A stretch of 64,000 nt of DNA from Flavobacteriaceae bacterium. Its GTDB lineage: Bacteria > Bacteroidota > Bacteroidia > Flavobacteriales > Flavobacteriaceae. The position numbers and the translations under genes were made by a program. The notes beneath the pieces were generated by a model. That model worked only from the letters and a program-made list of their open reading frames with translations. It had not been told where the DNA came from and did not search any database. Where the stretch lies: positions 1 to 64,000 of the forward strand of contig JAENXC010000008.1 of the NCBI GenBank assembly GCA_016649715.1, given 5' to 3'. Shown one piece after another: positions 43,467-52,852 of the stretch (position 1 is the first letter of the stretch; each line of letters opens with the position of its first letter).

Positions 43467-44183
43467 CTATATTAAATCAAAAATGGAATCAACGGCAGGA
43501 TAACGCTCTGTTGTAAAACCTTCGCCGAATTCAGTGCCAATAAGTCTTCCCAAATCCTGCGCCCGATAGGTAATACTATCTCTGAAATTGGTTGAGGTAA
43601 TTGGCGTTTCCGGCTCGTCTGCTTCTTTTTGGTGAAACTGGCTTTTGTATGCAAAAACCGCTTCCAGTTTTTTTTCCATAAAATCCGTTACATCCACCAC
43701 AAAATCCGGCTCAATGTTTTTCCATTGAATGTAGTGATAAACGTGTTTTGGCCGCCAAGCCTTTTGGTGATTGCTCTCATAAATGCTTTCAATCTTTTGC
43801 AATCCGCTTAAAAAACAGGCGTCGCTGGCAAGTTGGCTGGCCTTTCCGTGATCAATATGGCGGTCGTAAATGGCGTTGCAAAGCACAATGTCCGGTTGAT
43901 ATTTTCTGATTATTTTAATTATTTCAAGCTTTGATGCAGCATTGTTAACCAAAAATCCATCTGAAAATTCAAGATTGTGCCTAAAGGCTACACCCATAAT
44001 TTTCGCAGCATCGTCCGCTTCCTTATCGCGAATTTCAGCCGTGCCGCGAGTTCCGAGTTCCCCACGGGTAAGATCTAAAATCCCTACTTTCTTTCCGTTG
44101 TATATTTCTTTTGCCAAGGTTGCCGAACATCCCAGTTCCACATCGTCAGGATGTGCGCCAATGGCGAGTATATCAATCTTCAT
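43467..44183 (-). CDS. bshB1: Bacillithiol biosynthesis deacetylase BshB1
   Basis: A PIG-L family zinc deacetylase of 238 residues. The AHPDDVELGC motif (about residues 10-19) and a later DRHIDHGKA motif supply zinc ligands and the general base. The sequence follows BshB1, which removes the acetyl group from GlcNAc-malate on the route to bacillithiol (LDLTRGELGTRGTAEIRDKEADDAA is characteristic). I use the ATG at 44183; the longer frame to 44246 would overlap the upstream gene. Bacillithiol would also serve the persulfide dioxygenase at 27179. Confidence 0.92.
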   Translation of the reverse strand: MKIDILAIGAHPDDVELGCSATLAKEIYNGKKVGILDLTRGELGTRGTAEIRDKEADDAAKIMGVAFRHNLEFSDGFLVNNAASKLEIIKIIRKYQPDIVLCNAIYDRHIDHGKASQLASDACFLSGLQKIESIYESNHQKAWRPKHVYHYIQWKNIEPDFVVDVTDFMEKKLEAVFAYKSQFHQKEADEPETPITSTNFRDSITYRAQDLGRLIGTEFGEGFTTERYPAVDSIFDLI

Positions 44184-44193
44184 AAAACCTGTT

Positions 44194-45360
44194 TTAAATT
44201 TTTTCCATTTTTGAAACCATCTTAAATGCTCCTTCCAAATCGGCAATTATGTCTTCCACTTCTTCAATTCCCACTGAAAAACGAAGCAGCCCATCACTGA
44301 TGTTTTGCCGTTTCCGTTCTTCGGCAGAAAGAAGCGCGTGTGATGTTTTTGCAGGCGACAGTATGGTAGATTCCACACCTGCCAAACTCATTGAAGGTTT
44401 TATCATTTTCAATGCTTTTAAAAAATTGCCCACATTCAAAGATTCATTTATTTCAAAGGAAAGCATTCCCGTGTAACCATTCATTTGCTTTTTTGCAAGT
44501 TCGTATTCCGGATGGCTTTTCAATCCCGGATAATAAACTTTCTCTACCAAAGGGTGCTTCTCCAACCACTTTGCCATTTTTTTCGCGTTCTTGTTTTGCG
44601 CCTTTACGCGGAGCACCATGGTTTTCATGCTGCGTTCCAAAAGCCAAACTGTATAATCACTAAGGCTTCCTCCCAGATTTTTAGCGAGATTCCAAATTTG
44701 TTTTATATGTTCTTCAGAAGCTGCAACGGCTCCCGCCAAAATATCACTGTGGCCGCCCATATATTTGGTGGCGCTGTGAATCATAATATCAATCCCAAAA
44801 TCGGTCGGGGTTTGATTTACTGGGGAAGCAAAAGTATTGTCAATCATTGTTACAATGCCGCGCTGTTTTGCCAATTTTGAAATCATTTCCAAATCGGTTA
44901 TTCGCATCAAAGGATTGGAAGGGGTTTCCACAAAAATTACTTTAGTGTTCTTCTGAATTTTCTCAGAAAAATCTGTTTCGGAAAAACCTTTGGCAAAGGC
45001 GTATTCAATTCCAAATTTATGAAACTCTTCAACCACAAAATTGTACGTTCCACCGTACAAAGTCTGCGGAAGTACCACGTGGTCACCTTTATGCAAAAAC
45101 GCAAGCATAGTGGTGCTTACGGCTGCCATTCCACTTCCGAAGATAAGGGCAGCTTCACACTTTTCGAGCATTGCAATTTTTTTACAGAGCGCTTCCTGAT
45201 TTGGGGTGTTGAAATAGCGTGGATAGCGTTTTACGTCCACATCTTCATACGCATAACTGCTGGACATATACAATGGCGAAATGGCCCCTTTGAACTGTTT
45301 GTCCTCAACCTCACCAACGTGAGTACAGATAGTATTGATTCCTAAATTTTTTGATTTCAT
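44194..45360 (-). CDS. Trans-sulfuration PLP enzyme (cystathionine gamma-synthase/lyase family)
   Basis: A 388-residue fold-type I PLP enzyme of the Cys/Met metabolism family. The PLP-binding lysine is in HSATKYMGGHSDILAGAV, and the SGMAAVSTTMLAFL and ETPSNPLMRITD segments are typical. Gamma-synthase, gamma-lyase and O-acylhomoserine sulfhydrylase activities cannot be separated from sequence alone. It starts on ATG, 10 bases before bshB1, so sulfur and thiol metabolism may be linked. A TACCTTTA -7 box lies 22 bases upstream of the start. Confidence 0.9.
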   Translation of the reverse strand: MKSKNLGINTICTHVGEVEDKQFKGAISPLYMSSSYAYEDVDVKRYPRYFNTPNQEALCKKIAMLEKCEAALIFGSGMAAVSTTMLAFLHKGDHVVLPQTLYGGTYNFVVEEFHKFGIEYAFAKGFSETDFSEKIQKNTKVIFVETPSNPLMRITDLEMISKLAKQRGIVTMIDNTFASPVNQTPTDFGIDIMIHSATKYMGGHSDILAGAVAASEEHIKQIWNLAKNLGGSLSDYTVWLLERSMKTMVLRVKAQNKNAKKMAKWLEKHPLVEKVYYPGLKSHPEYELAKKQMNGYTGMLSFEINESLNVGNFLKALKMIKPSMSLAGVESTILSPAKTSHALLSAEERKRQNISDGLLRFSVGIEEVEDIIADLEGAFKMVSKMEKI

Positions 45361-45381
45361 TTAAAGCAATTTTCAGTTGGT

Positions 45382-45415
45382 TAAAGGTATAAATAACTGA
45401 GAAGAAAATCCCAAA
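45382..45415 (-). promoter_or_regulatory. Candidate promoter of the trans-sulfuration/bshB1 operon
   Basis: On the minus strand TTTG (45412-45415), 22 bases and TACCTTTA (45382-45389) fit the Bacteroidota pattern, with the ATG at 45360. Confidence 0.45.
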
Positions 45416-45467
45416 TATCAAAAATCAAATCCCAAATAAATCCCAAATTTGAAATTTGACACTTCCG

Positions 45468-45494
45468 TTTTGGCATTTAGTTTTTCTATCTTTA
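45468..45494 (+). promoter_or_regulatory. Candidate promoter of the hut operon
   Basis: TTTTG (45468-45472) and TATCTTTA (45487-45494) are close to the -33/-7 pair, and the hutI ATG follows 28 bases later. Confidence 0.45.
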
Positions 45495-45522
45495 TAAAAA
45501 ATTTCGCTATTAAATTTATTCC

Positions 45523-46761
45523 ATGAAATTACTGCTCACCCACATAAAAGAACTGCTCCAAGTCCGCGAAAACTGCCCCGCAAAACTCAGCGGTAAAGAC
45601 ATGAAAAAACTCCCAACGCTTAAAAATGCTTGGATCTTTATAAGTCACGGTATAATTGAAGCCTATGGAACCATGGATAAAATGGGTCCACACCAAGGTT
45701 TTAAAACTTTGGATTGCAGTGGAAAAATCGTTATGCCCGCTTGGTGCGATAGCCACAGCCACATCGTTTACGCCGGCAATCGGGAACAGGAATTTGTAGA
45801 TAGAATCAACGGGCTCAGTTATCAAGAAATCGCTGAAAAGGGAGGCGGAATCCTGAACAGCGCTAAGAAACTGCAAGAAACTTCGGAAGAGGCTTTATAC
45901 CATCAATCGGCCGCCCGTTTGGAAGAAGTGATGCGCCTTGGCACGGGCGCCATTGAAATAAAAAGTGGATACGGGCTTACTACGGAAGCCGAACTGAAAA
46001 TGCTCCGTGTTGCCAAAAAACTTTCCGAAGAATATCCCATCACCATTAAAACTACCTTTTTGGGCGCACACGCAATTCCCTCGGATTATAAAAACAACAA
46101 AGACGGTTATTTGGATTTGCTCTGCAATGAAATGCTTCCGAAAGTTGCCGAGGAAAAGCTCGCCGAATACATAGATGTTTTCTGTGAGGAAGGCTATTTT
46201 TCCGTGGCAGATATGGAACGTATTCTTTCCGAAGGAAAAAAATATAATCTCACTCCTAAAGTTCACGTAAACCAATTCAACTCCATTGGTGGAATTGCAG
46301 CAGCGGTAAAACACAATGCATTGAGCGTCGATCATTTGGAAGTTTTGACCGATGCAGATTTGGAAGCATTAAAAAACAGTGAAACCATGCCGGTTGCTCT
46401 TCCCTCCTGCTCCTATTTTTTAAGCATTCCGTACACCCCGGGAAGAAAAATGATTGATGCGGGCTTACCATTAGCGCTCGCCACAGATTACAACCCTGGT
46501 TCCACGCCCAGTGGAAATATGAATTTTGTGGTTTCCACGGCCTGCATAAAAATGCGGCTCACGCCCGAAGAAGCCATAAACGCTGCTACAATCAACGGCG
46601 CTTATGCAATGGGTTTAAGCAAAACCCACGGCAGCATTACCAAAGGAAAAGTGGCAAACCTCATTATCACAAAGGAAATTCCTTCTTATGGATATCTGCC
46701 CTATGCTTTCGGCAGCGATTTGATAGATACTGTAATTATCAACGGAAAAGAAATTAAATGA
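45523..46761 (+). CDS. hutI: Imidazolonepropionase HutI
   Basis: Hydrolyses imidazolone propionate to N-formimino-L-glutamate in histidine degradation. An amidohydrolase-superfamily protein of 412 residues with the metal motif SHSHIVYAGNREQEF, then EIKSGYGLTTEAELKML, TFLGAHAIP, KVHVNQFNSIGG and the metal-binding Asp in ATDYNPGSTPSGNM. It overlaps hutG by four bases (ATGA). hutH and hutU are not in this window. Confidence 0.96.
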   Translation: MKLLLTHIKELLQVRENCPAKLSGKDMKKLPTLKNAWIFISHGIIEAYGTMDKMGPHQGFKTLDCSGKIVMPAWCDSHSHIVYAGNREQEFVDRINGLSYQEIAEKGGGILNSAKKLQETSEEALYHQSAARLEEVMRLGTGAIEIKSGYGLTTEAELKMLRVAKKLSEEYPITIKTTFLGAHAIPSDYKNNKDGYLDLLCNEMLPKVAEEKLAEYIDVFCEEGYFSVADMERILSEGKKYNLTPKVHVNQFNSIGGIAAAVKHNALSVDHLEVLTDADLEALKNSETMPVALPSCSYFLSIPYTPGRKMIDAGLPLALATDYNPGSTPSGNMNFVVSTACIKMRLTPEEAINAATINGAYAMGLSKTHGSITKGKVANLIITKEIPSYGYLPYAFGSDLIDTVIINGKEIK

Positions 46762-47759
46762 GTTCCATAAAAATTTACTCTAAAAAAGATGTCGATCGTT
46801 TTATAAAGACCCGTGCTGGGGAAACAAAGTTTGGGGAAAAGGTATGTTTTATTGAAAGCATGGATAATTTAAAAAACCACTCTTCAAAATATGTTTTATT
46901 GGGAATCCCTGAAGACATCGGGGTGCGGGCCAATTATGGGAATCCTGGGACTTCAAAGGCTTGGGAAGCTGCATTAAAAAGCTTTTTAAACATTCAGGAA
47001 AACGACTTTGCAAAAGCCGAAAATGTGATTTTGTTAGGCGAAATTGATTGTGATTCACAAATGCGAGAGGCAGAAAATCTGTCGTCAGATGACGGACATT
47101 ATGTTGAAAAACTTGGCGAACTTGTCTCGCAAATAGACCATAAAGTCTCCATTACCGTGAAAACAATTATAGAGTCTGGGAAATTTCCAATAATTATTGG
47201 GGGCGGCCACAACAATTGCTATGGAAATTTAAAAGGAACTACTGAAGCTCTGAAAACTCCAGCGAATTGTCTCAACTTTGATGCACATACAGATTTCCGG
47301 GCATTGGGCCACCGCCATAGTGGCAACGGATTTTCATATGCTTTTGAAGATGGATACCTCAACCGTTATTTTATATTCGGGCTTCATCGTAATTATACCC
47401 CCCAAATTGTTTTCGATAGACTTGTGAAGCAACAAGACCGTATAAAATTCAGTCTTTTTGAAGATATAGCCATCAATGAAAAATTCTCCTTTTCCGAAGG
47501 TATTCAAGAGGCGGAAATGTTTGTATGCAACGCATCATTCGGATTGGAACTGGATCTGGACGCCATCGAGGATATGGGTAGTAGCGCTATGACGCCTGGT
47601 GGGTTTTCCATTAATGATGCCCGAAAGTTTATATCGTATTTTTCAAAAAAGGAACATTGCGTTTATTTTCATATTTGTGAAGGCGCGCCTCAATTGGGAA
47701 ATTTTCCTGCCCAGGTAGGAAAAACCATTTCGTTTTTAATTTCAGATATAATAGCTTAG
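46758..47759 (+). CDS. hutG: Formimidoylglutamase HutG (ureohydrolase family)
   Basis: 333 residues of the arginase/agmatinase family. The Mn-binding motifs GGGHNNCYG, NFDAHTDFRALGHRHSGN and LELDLDAIEDMGSSAMTPGG are present, though the last differs from the standard SxDxDxxDP. Between hutI and ftcD it should hydrolyse formiminoglutamate to glutamate and formamide. An arginase-like role cannot be ruled out from sequence alone. Its start overlaps the hutI stop. Confidence 0.88.
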   Translation: MSSIKIYSKKDVDRFIKTRAGETKFGEKVCFIESMDNLKNHSSKYVLLGIPEDIGVRANYGNPGTSKAWEAALKSFLNIQENDFAKAENVILLGEIDCDSQMREAENLSSDDGHYVEKLGELVSQIDHKVSITVKTIIESGKFPIIIGGGHNNCYGNLKGTTEALKTPANCLNFDAHTDFRALGHRHSGNGFSYAFEDGYLNRYFIFGLHRNYTPQIVFDRLVKQQDRIKFSLFEDIAINEKFSFSEGIQEAEMFVCNASFGLELDLDAIEDMGSSAMTPGGFSINDARKFISYFSKKEHCVYFHICEGAPQLGNFPAQVGKTISFLISDIIA

Positions 47760-47791
47760 AATTCAAAAAAAATATCACTAAATAAAAAATT

Positions 47792-49483
47792 ATGCAACAG
47801 CAGTTAATAGAATGTGTTCCAAATATCAGTGAAGGCCGAGATGCTGAAAAAATCAAAGCCATTTCCCAAATTGTGGAAACGGTTGAAGGCGTAAAACTTT
47901 TGGATGTTGATCCAGGAAAGGCAACCAATAGAACCGTGATCACTTTTGTTGGGGAACCTGAACCCGTGATTGAAGCTGCTTTTAGGTTAATAAAAAAAGC
48001 TTCGGAACTTATTGATATGTCCAAACACAGTGGTGCGCACCCCCGTTTTGGCGCAACCGATGTATGCCCTTTGGTGCCAATTGCCAACATTACTTTGGAA
48101 GAAACTGCCAAATACGCCCATAAATTAGGTGAAAGAGTGGGAAAAGAGCTGGGGATTCCAGGGTATTTTTATGAAAAGGCCGCGAAAGAGGAAAAACGTA
48201 AAAACTTAGCCAACTGCCGTTCAGGAGAATATGAAGGCCTACCTAAAAAATTGGTCGATAAGGATTGGAAACCCGATTTTGGACCGGCTGAATTCAGTGA
48301 TAAAGTTGCAAAAACGGGTGCTACGTCCATTTCGGCTCGGGATTTTTTAATAGCCTACAATGTAAACCTCAACACCACTTCCACAAGAAGGGCAAACGCC
48401 ATAGCTTTCGATATTCGCGAAGCCGGACGCGTAAAACGGGAAGGAAACCCGATTACTGGAAAAGAGGTTTTGGACAAAAATGGCGAACCAGTTCGAATCC
48501 CTGGAAAATTAAAAGCCGTAAAAGGTATTGGTTGGTATATTGAAGAATATGGCATAGCCCAAATTTCGTATAACCTTACCAATATTTCGATTACCTCTAT
48601 GCACGTGGCCTTTGACGAAACCTGTATGGAAGCCGAAAAACGTGGTTTACGGGTAACAGGGTCTGAACTCATCGGATTAATTCCCTTGCAAGCAATGCTC
48701 GATGCCGCAGATTATTTTTTAGTGAAGCAACAACGCTCTTTGGGAATTTCAGAAAGTGAAAAGATAAAAATTGCCATCAAATCATTGGGGCTGGACGATT
48801 TAAAACCTTTCAATCCACAGGAAAAGATCATAGAATACATGCTTGATAAAGGTGAAAAAAAGTTGGTCGATCTTAAATTAAACGATTTTGCCGATGAAAC
48901 CGCCGGGGAATCACCAGCCCCTGGCGGGGGTTCTATTGCTGCCTATGTTGGCACTTTGGGAGTTGCCTTGGGAACCATGGTCGCAAATCTTTCTGCACAT
49001 AAAGCGGGTTGGGACGAAAAATGGGAGTTCTTTTCAGATTGGGCAGAAAAAGGACAGGCTTATAAAAACAAATTGTTGTATTTGGTTGATGAAGACACCA
49101 ACGCCTTCAACAAAATTATTGACGGTTTCAGAATGCCAAAAGGTTCTGAAAAGGAAATAAACGACAGGAAAGCCGCTATTGAAGAAGCAACTAAATACGC
49201 AACTCAAATTCCTTTTCAAGTAATGGAAACCGCCTATCAATCTATGGAAGTAATGCAAGCAATGTTAAAAGATGGTTTGCAAAATTCTCTGTCTGATGCG
49301 GGAGTAGGAATTCTATGTGCCAGGACCGCTGTAATTGGAGCCTATTTCAATGTTCGTATCAACGCTAAGGATATAAAAGACAGAAAATTTGCGGATGAAA
49401 TTATACAAAAGGCCGAAAAAATTTATAAAGCCGCCATTAAAATCGAACAAGAAACAATTGAATATATAGATGGCAAGATGTAA
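47792..49483 (+). CDS. ftcD: Bifunctional glutamate formimidoyltransferase/cyclodeaminase FtcD
   Basis: 563 residues. The N-terminal formimidoyltransferase (about 1-325; ECVPNISEGRD, HSGAHPRFGATDVCPLVPI) passes the formimino group of formiminoglutamate to tetrahydrofolate. The C-terminal cyclodeaminase (about 350-563; FADETAGESPAPGGGSIAAYVGTLGVAL) releases ammonia to give 5,10-methenyl-THF. Together with HutG this gives two routes for the same intermediate in one operon. ATG start, 32 bases after hutG. Confidence 0.96.
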   Translation: MQQQLIECVPNISEGRDAEKIKAISQIVETVEGVKLLDVDPGKATNRTVITFVGEPEPVIEAAFRLIKKASELIDMSKHSGAHPRFGATDVCPLVPIANITLEETAKYAHKLGERVGKELGIPGYFYEKAAKEEKRKNLANCRSGEYEGLPKKLVDKDWKPDFGPAEFSDKVAKTGATSISARDFLIAYNVNLNTTSTRRANAIAFDIREAGRVKREGNPITGKEVLDKNGEPVRIPGKLKAVKGIGWYIEEYGIAQISYNLTNISITSMHVAFDETCMEAEKRGLRVTGSELIGLIPLQAMLDAADYFLVKQQRSLGISESEKIKIAIKSLGLDDLKPFNPQEKIIEYMLDKGEKKLVDLKLNDFADETAGESPAPGGGSIAAYVGTLGVALGTMVANLSAHKAGWDEKWEFFSDWAEKGQAYKNKLLYLVDEDTNAFNKIIDGFRMPKGSEKEINDRKAAIEEATKYATQIPFQVMETAYQSMEVMQAMLKDGLQNSLSDAGVGILCARTAVIGAYFNVRINAKDIKDRKFADEIIQKAEKIYKAAIKIEQETIEYIDGKM

Positions 49484-49683
49484 ATTCGATTTTCTTAAAG
49501 CATTGTAAAAGTAAATCTTGCCAATGTTGATTATTGTTGTTAATAATGCTGAAAAATCGTGTTAACCATTAAACATCGTACTAAAAAAGCCAGCCGCACA
49601 AATAGCACATTCGTTTTTTTCCAACGCAAAAGCCAACGCACCAAAAAATAAAATGCCTGTCCCGAATTTATTTCGGGAAGCTG

Positions 49684-49716
49684 TTTTTTGCCAACGCACA
49701 AAAAGTCCTACCTTTA
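49684..49716 (+). promoter_or_regulatory. Candidate promoter of the type IIG gene
   Basis: TTTTTTG (49684-49690) followed by TACCTTTA (49709-49716) fits the -33/-7 pair with 18 bases between. The ATG is 28 bases downstream. The preceding stretch (49484-49683) holds a TCCCGAA/TTCGGGA hairpin (49660-49678) and three copies of CCAACGC (49621, 49633, 49691). Confidence 0.5.
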
Positions 49717-49743
49717 AGACCCAAAGAAAACAACCGAATCTAA

Positions 49744-52700
49744 ATGCCGATATTCCAAAAATCCGTACTGCAAAAACACTTTGCGAACCTTGACAAGGAA
49801 AAAGTAGAAAATGCTTTCCAAACATTCCGACTAAATTACAATCCCGCAAAGATTGAACAGATAAAAACCCTCAAGGAAGAAGAATACCAAGACGGATTCC
49901 TAAGGGAAATATTTGTAGATGTTTTGGGCTACACGCTTCGTCCAAACGAAAATTACGACCTACAAAGGGAATTCAAAAACCAAACCGACGGAAAAAAAGC
50001 AGACGGCGCAATCCTTAAAGACGAAAACGCAATTGCGGTAATCGAGTTAAAGTCAACAAAAACAAAAGACCTGACCAAAATTACCCAACAAGCCTTCAAC
50101 TACAAAAACAACCAACCCGAATGTAAATACGTCATAACATCAAACTTCCAAAAACTTCGGTTTTACATAGACTACTCTACCGAATTTGAAGAGTTCGACC
50201 TCTTTTTCCTCGACCGCCAACGCTTCGAGGTTTTGTATTTAATCCTACACCAAGAAAGCATATTTGCAAATCTGCCAATACAGCTCAAAAAAGAAACACA
50301 GTTTCACGAAAAAGAAATTTCCGAAGACCTTTACAACGACTATTCAAACTTTAAGAGCAGATTGTTTGACAACCTTGTCGCAAACCATCCCGACAACGAC
50401 AAACTATTATTGTTTAAAAAGTCGCAGAAATTGTTAGACCGCTTCCTATTCATATTATTTGCAGAAGATAGCGGGCTATTACCGCCAAACTCAATTTCAA
50501 GAATCATAAAGCGTTTCCAAATCCTAAAGGATGAAGATGCCTACAAACCACTTTACGAAATATTCAAACAATATTTCGGGTATATGAACATTGGACGAAA
50601 AGGCAAAACCGAAAACGACAACATTCCAGCCTATAATGGCGGATTGTTTTACCAAGATTTAATGCTCGACAATCTCACGATTGACGATGAAGCATTGCTT
50701 GACGACCTACAAAAGATATCAACCTACGATTTCAACACAGAAGTAGGCGTAAACATCCTCGGTCATATTTTTGAGCATTCGCTCAACGAAATTGAAGAAG
50801 TAACAGCCGAAATAGAAGGAACGGTTTCAGACAAAAAACGTTCAAAACGTAAAAAAGACGGTGTTTTCTATACGCCAAAATACATCACCACATATATTGT
50901 TGCCCACACAGTAGGCAAACTTTGCTTGAACAAACGAAAAGAACTTGACATCGAGGAAATTGAATTTGACGACACTTTCAAAAAAGTGGACGGCACTTTA
51001 AAAGGTAAGGGCAAAAAACTGTTCAAAACCTTGACCGAATATAAAAATTGGTTGCGCGAACTTAAAATTGTTGACCCAGCTTGTGGTAGTGGTGCGTTTT
51101 TAAACCAAGCCTTAAATTTCTTAATTGAGGAACACGAAAAAATAGACGACATCATCGCAGAGTTAACCAATTCGCCTTTACGTCTTTTTGATACAGATAA
51201 AAACATTCTTGAAAACAACCTTTTTGGCGTTGACATCAACGAAGAAAGTGTTGAAATTGCCCAACTCTCTTTATGGTTGCGCACAGCAAGAAAAGACCGC
51301 AAGCTCTCAAAACTAAACAACAATATAAAATGTGGAAACTCACTTTTGGCAACCGAATTTGATTGGCACCAAGAGTTTCCGGAAATAATGAAAAACGGTG
51401 GTTTCGATGTCGTTATCGGTAACCCACCATATATAAAGGAATACACAAACCGCCAAGCGTTCGATGGTCTGCACGACCATTACTGTTATCAGGGCAAAAT
51501 GGATTTATGGTATTTCTTTGGCGCATTGGCGTTGGACATTGTAAAAAAAGAAAGCGGTCTTATCGGCTACATTGCCCCAAACAATTGGATTACCAATTCA
51601 GGCGCATCAAAATTCAGGAACATTATTTTGCAAAACGGCAAAATCACAGAGTTTATAGACTTTGGCGATTTCAAGGTTTTTGATTCCGCAGGTATTCAGA
51701 CAATGATTTATATAATGAAAAGGTCTGCTGATAATCTAAATTATCAGTTCGATTACGCAAAAGTTGCAGACAAACGCATAAAGCACGAAGATGCACAACT
51801 GTTTTTAGAAAAGGTAAAAGACCCACGTTACGAATATTTTACAGCATCCATAGACCAAAAAGAAAATCTCGACAATCCTATAAATTTCGTAAACGCAACA
51901 CTTACTTTAATAGTTGACAAAATTAGAGAACAGCAAAACTTTCAGTTTGACAAAAACGAAATTGCGCAAGGCGTTGTACCTAATCCAGATGTTGTAAACT
52001 CACGGAATATTGCTAAATTATCTCAAAAATTAATTGAAACAAAGAACATTCAAGTTGGCGAAGGGGTCTTTGTACTCGATAAAGGAAAATTAGGAAGTAG
52101 TAAATTTATTAAACCATTATATGAACCTGAAAACTTTGAAAGGTTCTATCATAATCCAAATAACACAAAGGAACTTATATATATACCAAAAGGTCAAGAA
52201 CCAGAATTACATATTTTAGAGCATTTAGATAATTTTCGACCTATTATGGAAGAAAGAAGAGAAAATTTAAGTGGTTCGATAAAGTATTATAATTTGCATT
52301 GGCCAAGAGACGAGAGGTTTTTCTCAAAAGGGTCTAAAATTATTTCATTACGAAAGTGTATAAATAGACCTGTGTTTTCGTTTACAAATGCGGAATGCTA
52401 TGTAATGTTGACCTTTAATGTAATATTGACAGAACGCCTTGACCAAAAATACCTAACAGGCCTGTTAAATTCAGACCTTATTGCATTTTGGCTAAAATAT
52501 CAAGGGAAGATGCAAGGCGATTTGTACCAAGTGGACAAAGGCCCATTAATGAATTTGCCAATCCTAAAACCAACCGAGGAAATACAAACTCAAATCGCAA
52601 CGCTCGTAACGCTAATACTTGAAGGGAAACAAAAAGAACAAGATTACACGCAACTGTTACAAACTGCCATTGCAGAAAATAATTTTGATAGGGAAATACA

Positions 52701-52836
52701 ACTTACAAAAGAATTAAGCGAAACCGACAAAACAATAATCACAGCCGAAAACGAAATCAACAACATTGTTTTCAGTCTTTACCAAATGCAACCCGAAGAT
52801 ATTGTTAACATACAGAAGAACATTTTAAAATCTTGA
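49744..52836 (+). CDS. Type IIG restriction-modification enzyme (Eco57I-like)
   Basis: One 1030-residue chain that appears to both cut and methylate DNA. The N-terminal nuclease has a PD-(D/E)xK pattern with Asp87 (KADGAI) and Glu101-x-Lys103 (IELKST). The gamma-class N6-adenine methylase carries SAM motif I VDPACGSGAFLNQAL (about 442-456) and motif IV GNPPYI (about 558-563). The C-terminal region (about 700-1000) is a TaqI-like target recognition domain with DLYQVDKGPLMNLPILKP. The recognition site cannot be predicted. There is no separate specificity or methylase gene nearby. It lies in a region absent of household genes and AT-rich, which suggests horizontal acquisition. Confidence 0.93.
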   Translation: MPIFQKSVLQKHFANLDKEKVENAFQTFRLNYNPAKIEQIKTLKEEEYQDGFLREIFVDVLGYTLRPNENYDLQREFKNQTDGKKADGAILKDENAIAVIELKSTKTKDLTKITQQAFNYKNNQPECKYVITSNFQKLRFYIDYSTEFEEFDLFFLDRQRFEVLYLILHQESIFANLPIQLKKETQFHEKEISEDLYNDYSNFKSRLFDNLVANHPDNDKLLLFKKSQKLLDRFLFILFAEDSGLLPPNSISRIIKRFQILKDEDAYKPLYEIFKQYFGYMNIGRKGKTENDNIPAYNGGLFYQDLMLDNLTIDDEALLDDLQKISTYDFNTEVGVNILGHIFEHSLNEIEEVTAEIEGTVSDKKRSKRKKDGVFYTPKYITTYIVAHTVGKLCLNKRKELDIEEIEFDDTFKKVDGTLKGKGKKLFKTLTEYKNWLRELKIVDPACGSGAFLNQALNFLIEEHEKIDDIIAELTNSPLRLFDTDKNILENNLFGVDINEESVEIAQLSLWLRTARKDRKLSKLNNNIKCGNSLLATEFDWHQEFPEIMKNGGFDVVIGNPPYIKEYTNRQAFDGLHDHYCYQGKMDLWYFFGALALDIVKKESGLIGYIAPNNWITNSGASKFRNIILQNGKITEFIDFGDFKVFDSAGIQTMIYIMKRSADNLNYQFDYAKVADKRIKHEDAQLFLEKVKDPRYEYFTASIDQKENLDNPINFVNATLTLIVDKIREQQNFQFDKNEIAQGVVPNPDVVNSRNIAKLSQKLIETKNIQVGEGVFVLDKGKLGSSKFIKPLYEPENFERFYHNPNNTKELIYIPKGQEPELHILEHLDNFRPIMEERRENLSGSIKYYNLHWPRDERFFSKGSKIISLRKCINRPVFSFTNAECYVMLTFNVILTERLDQKYLTGLLNSDLIAFWLKYQGKMQGDLYQVDKGPLMNLPILKPTEEIQTQIATLVTLILEGKQKEQDYTQLLQTAIAENNFDREIQLTKELSETDKTIITAENEINNIVFSLYQMQPEDIVNIQKNILKS

Positions 52837-52852
52837 GCGCAAAATATCTATC

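Noticed and set aside
46758-47759. Arginase as part of the cyanophycin pathway
   Set aside because: The gene overlaps hutI and precedes ftcD, so formimidoylglutamase is the better reading; the alternative is kept only as a test.
49744-52836. Type I or two-gene type II restriction system
   Set aside because: Nuclease, methylase and target-recognition regions are in one chain, and no HsdR/HsdS or separate methylase gene follows, so type IIG fits better.
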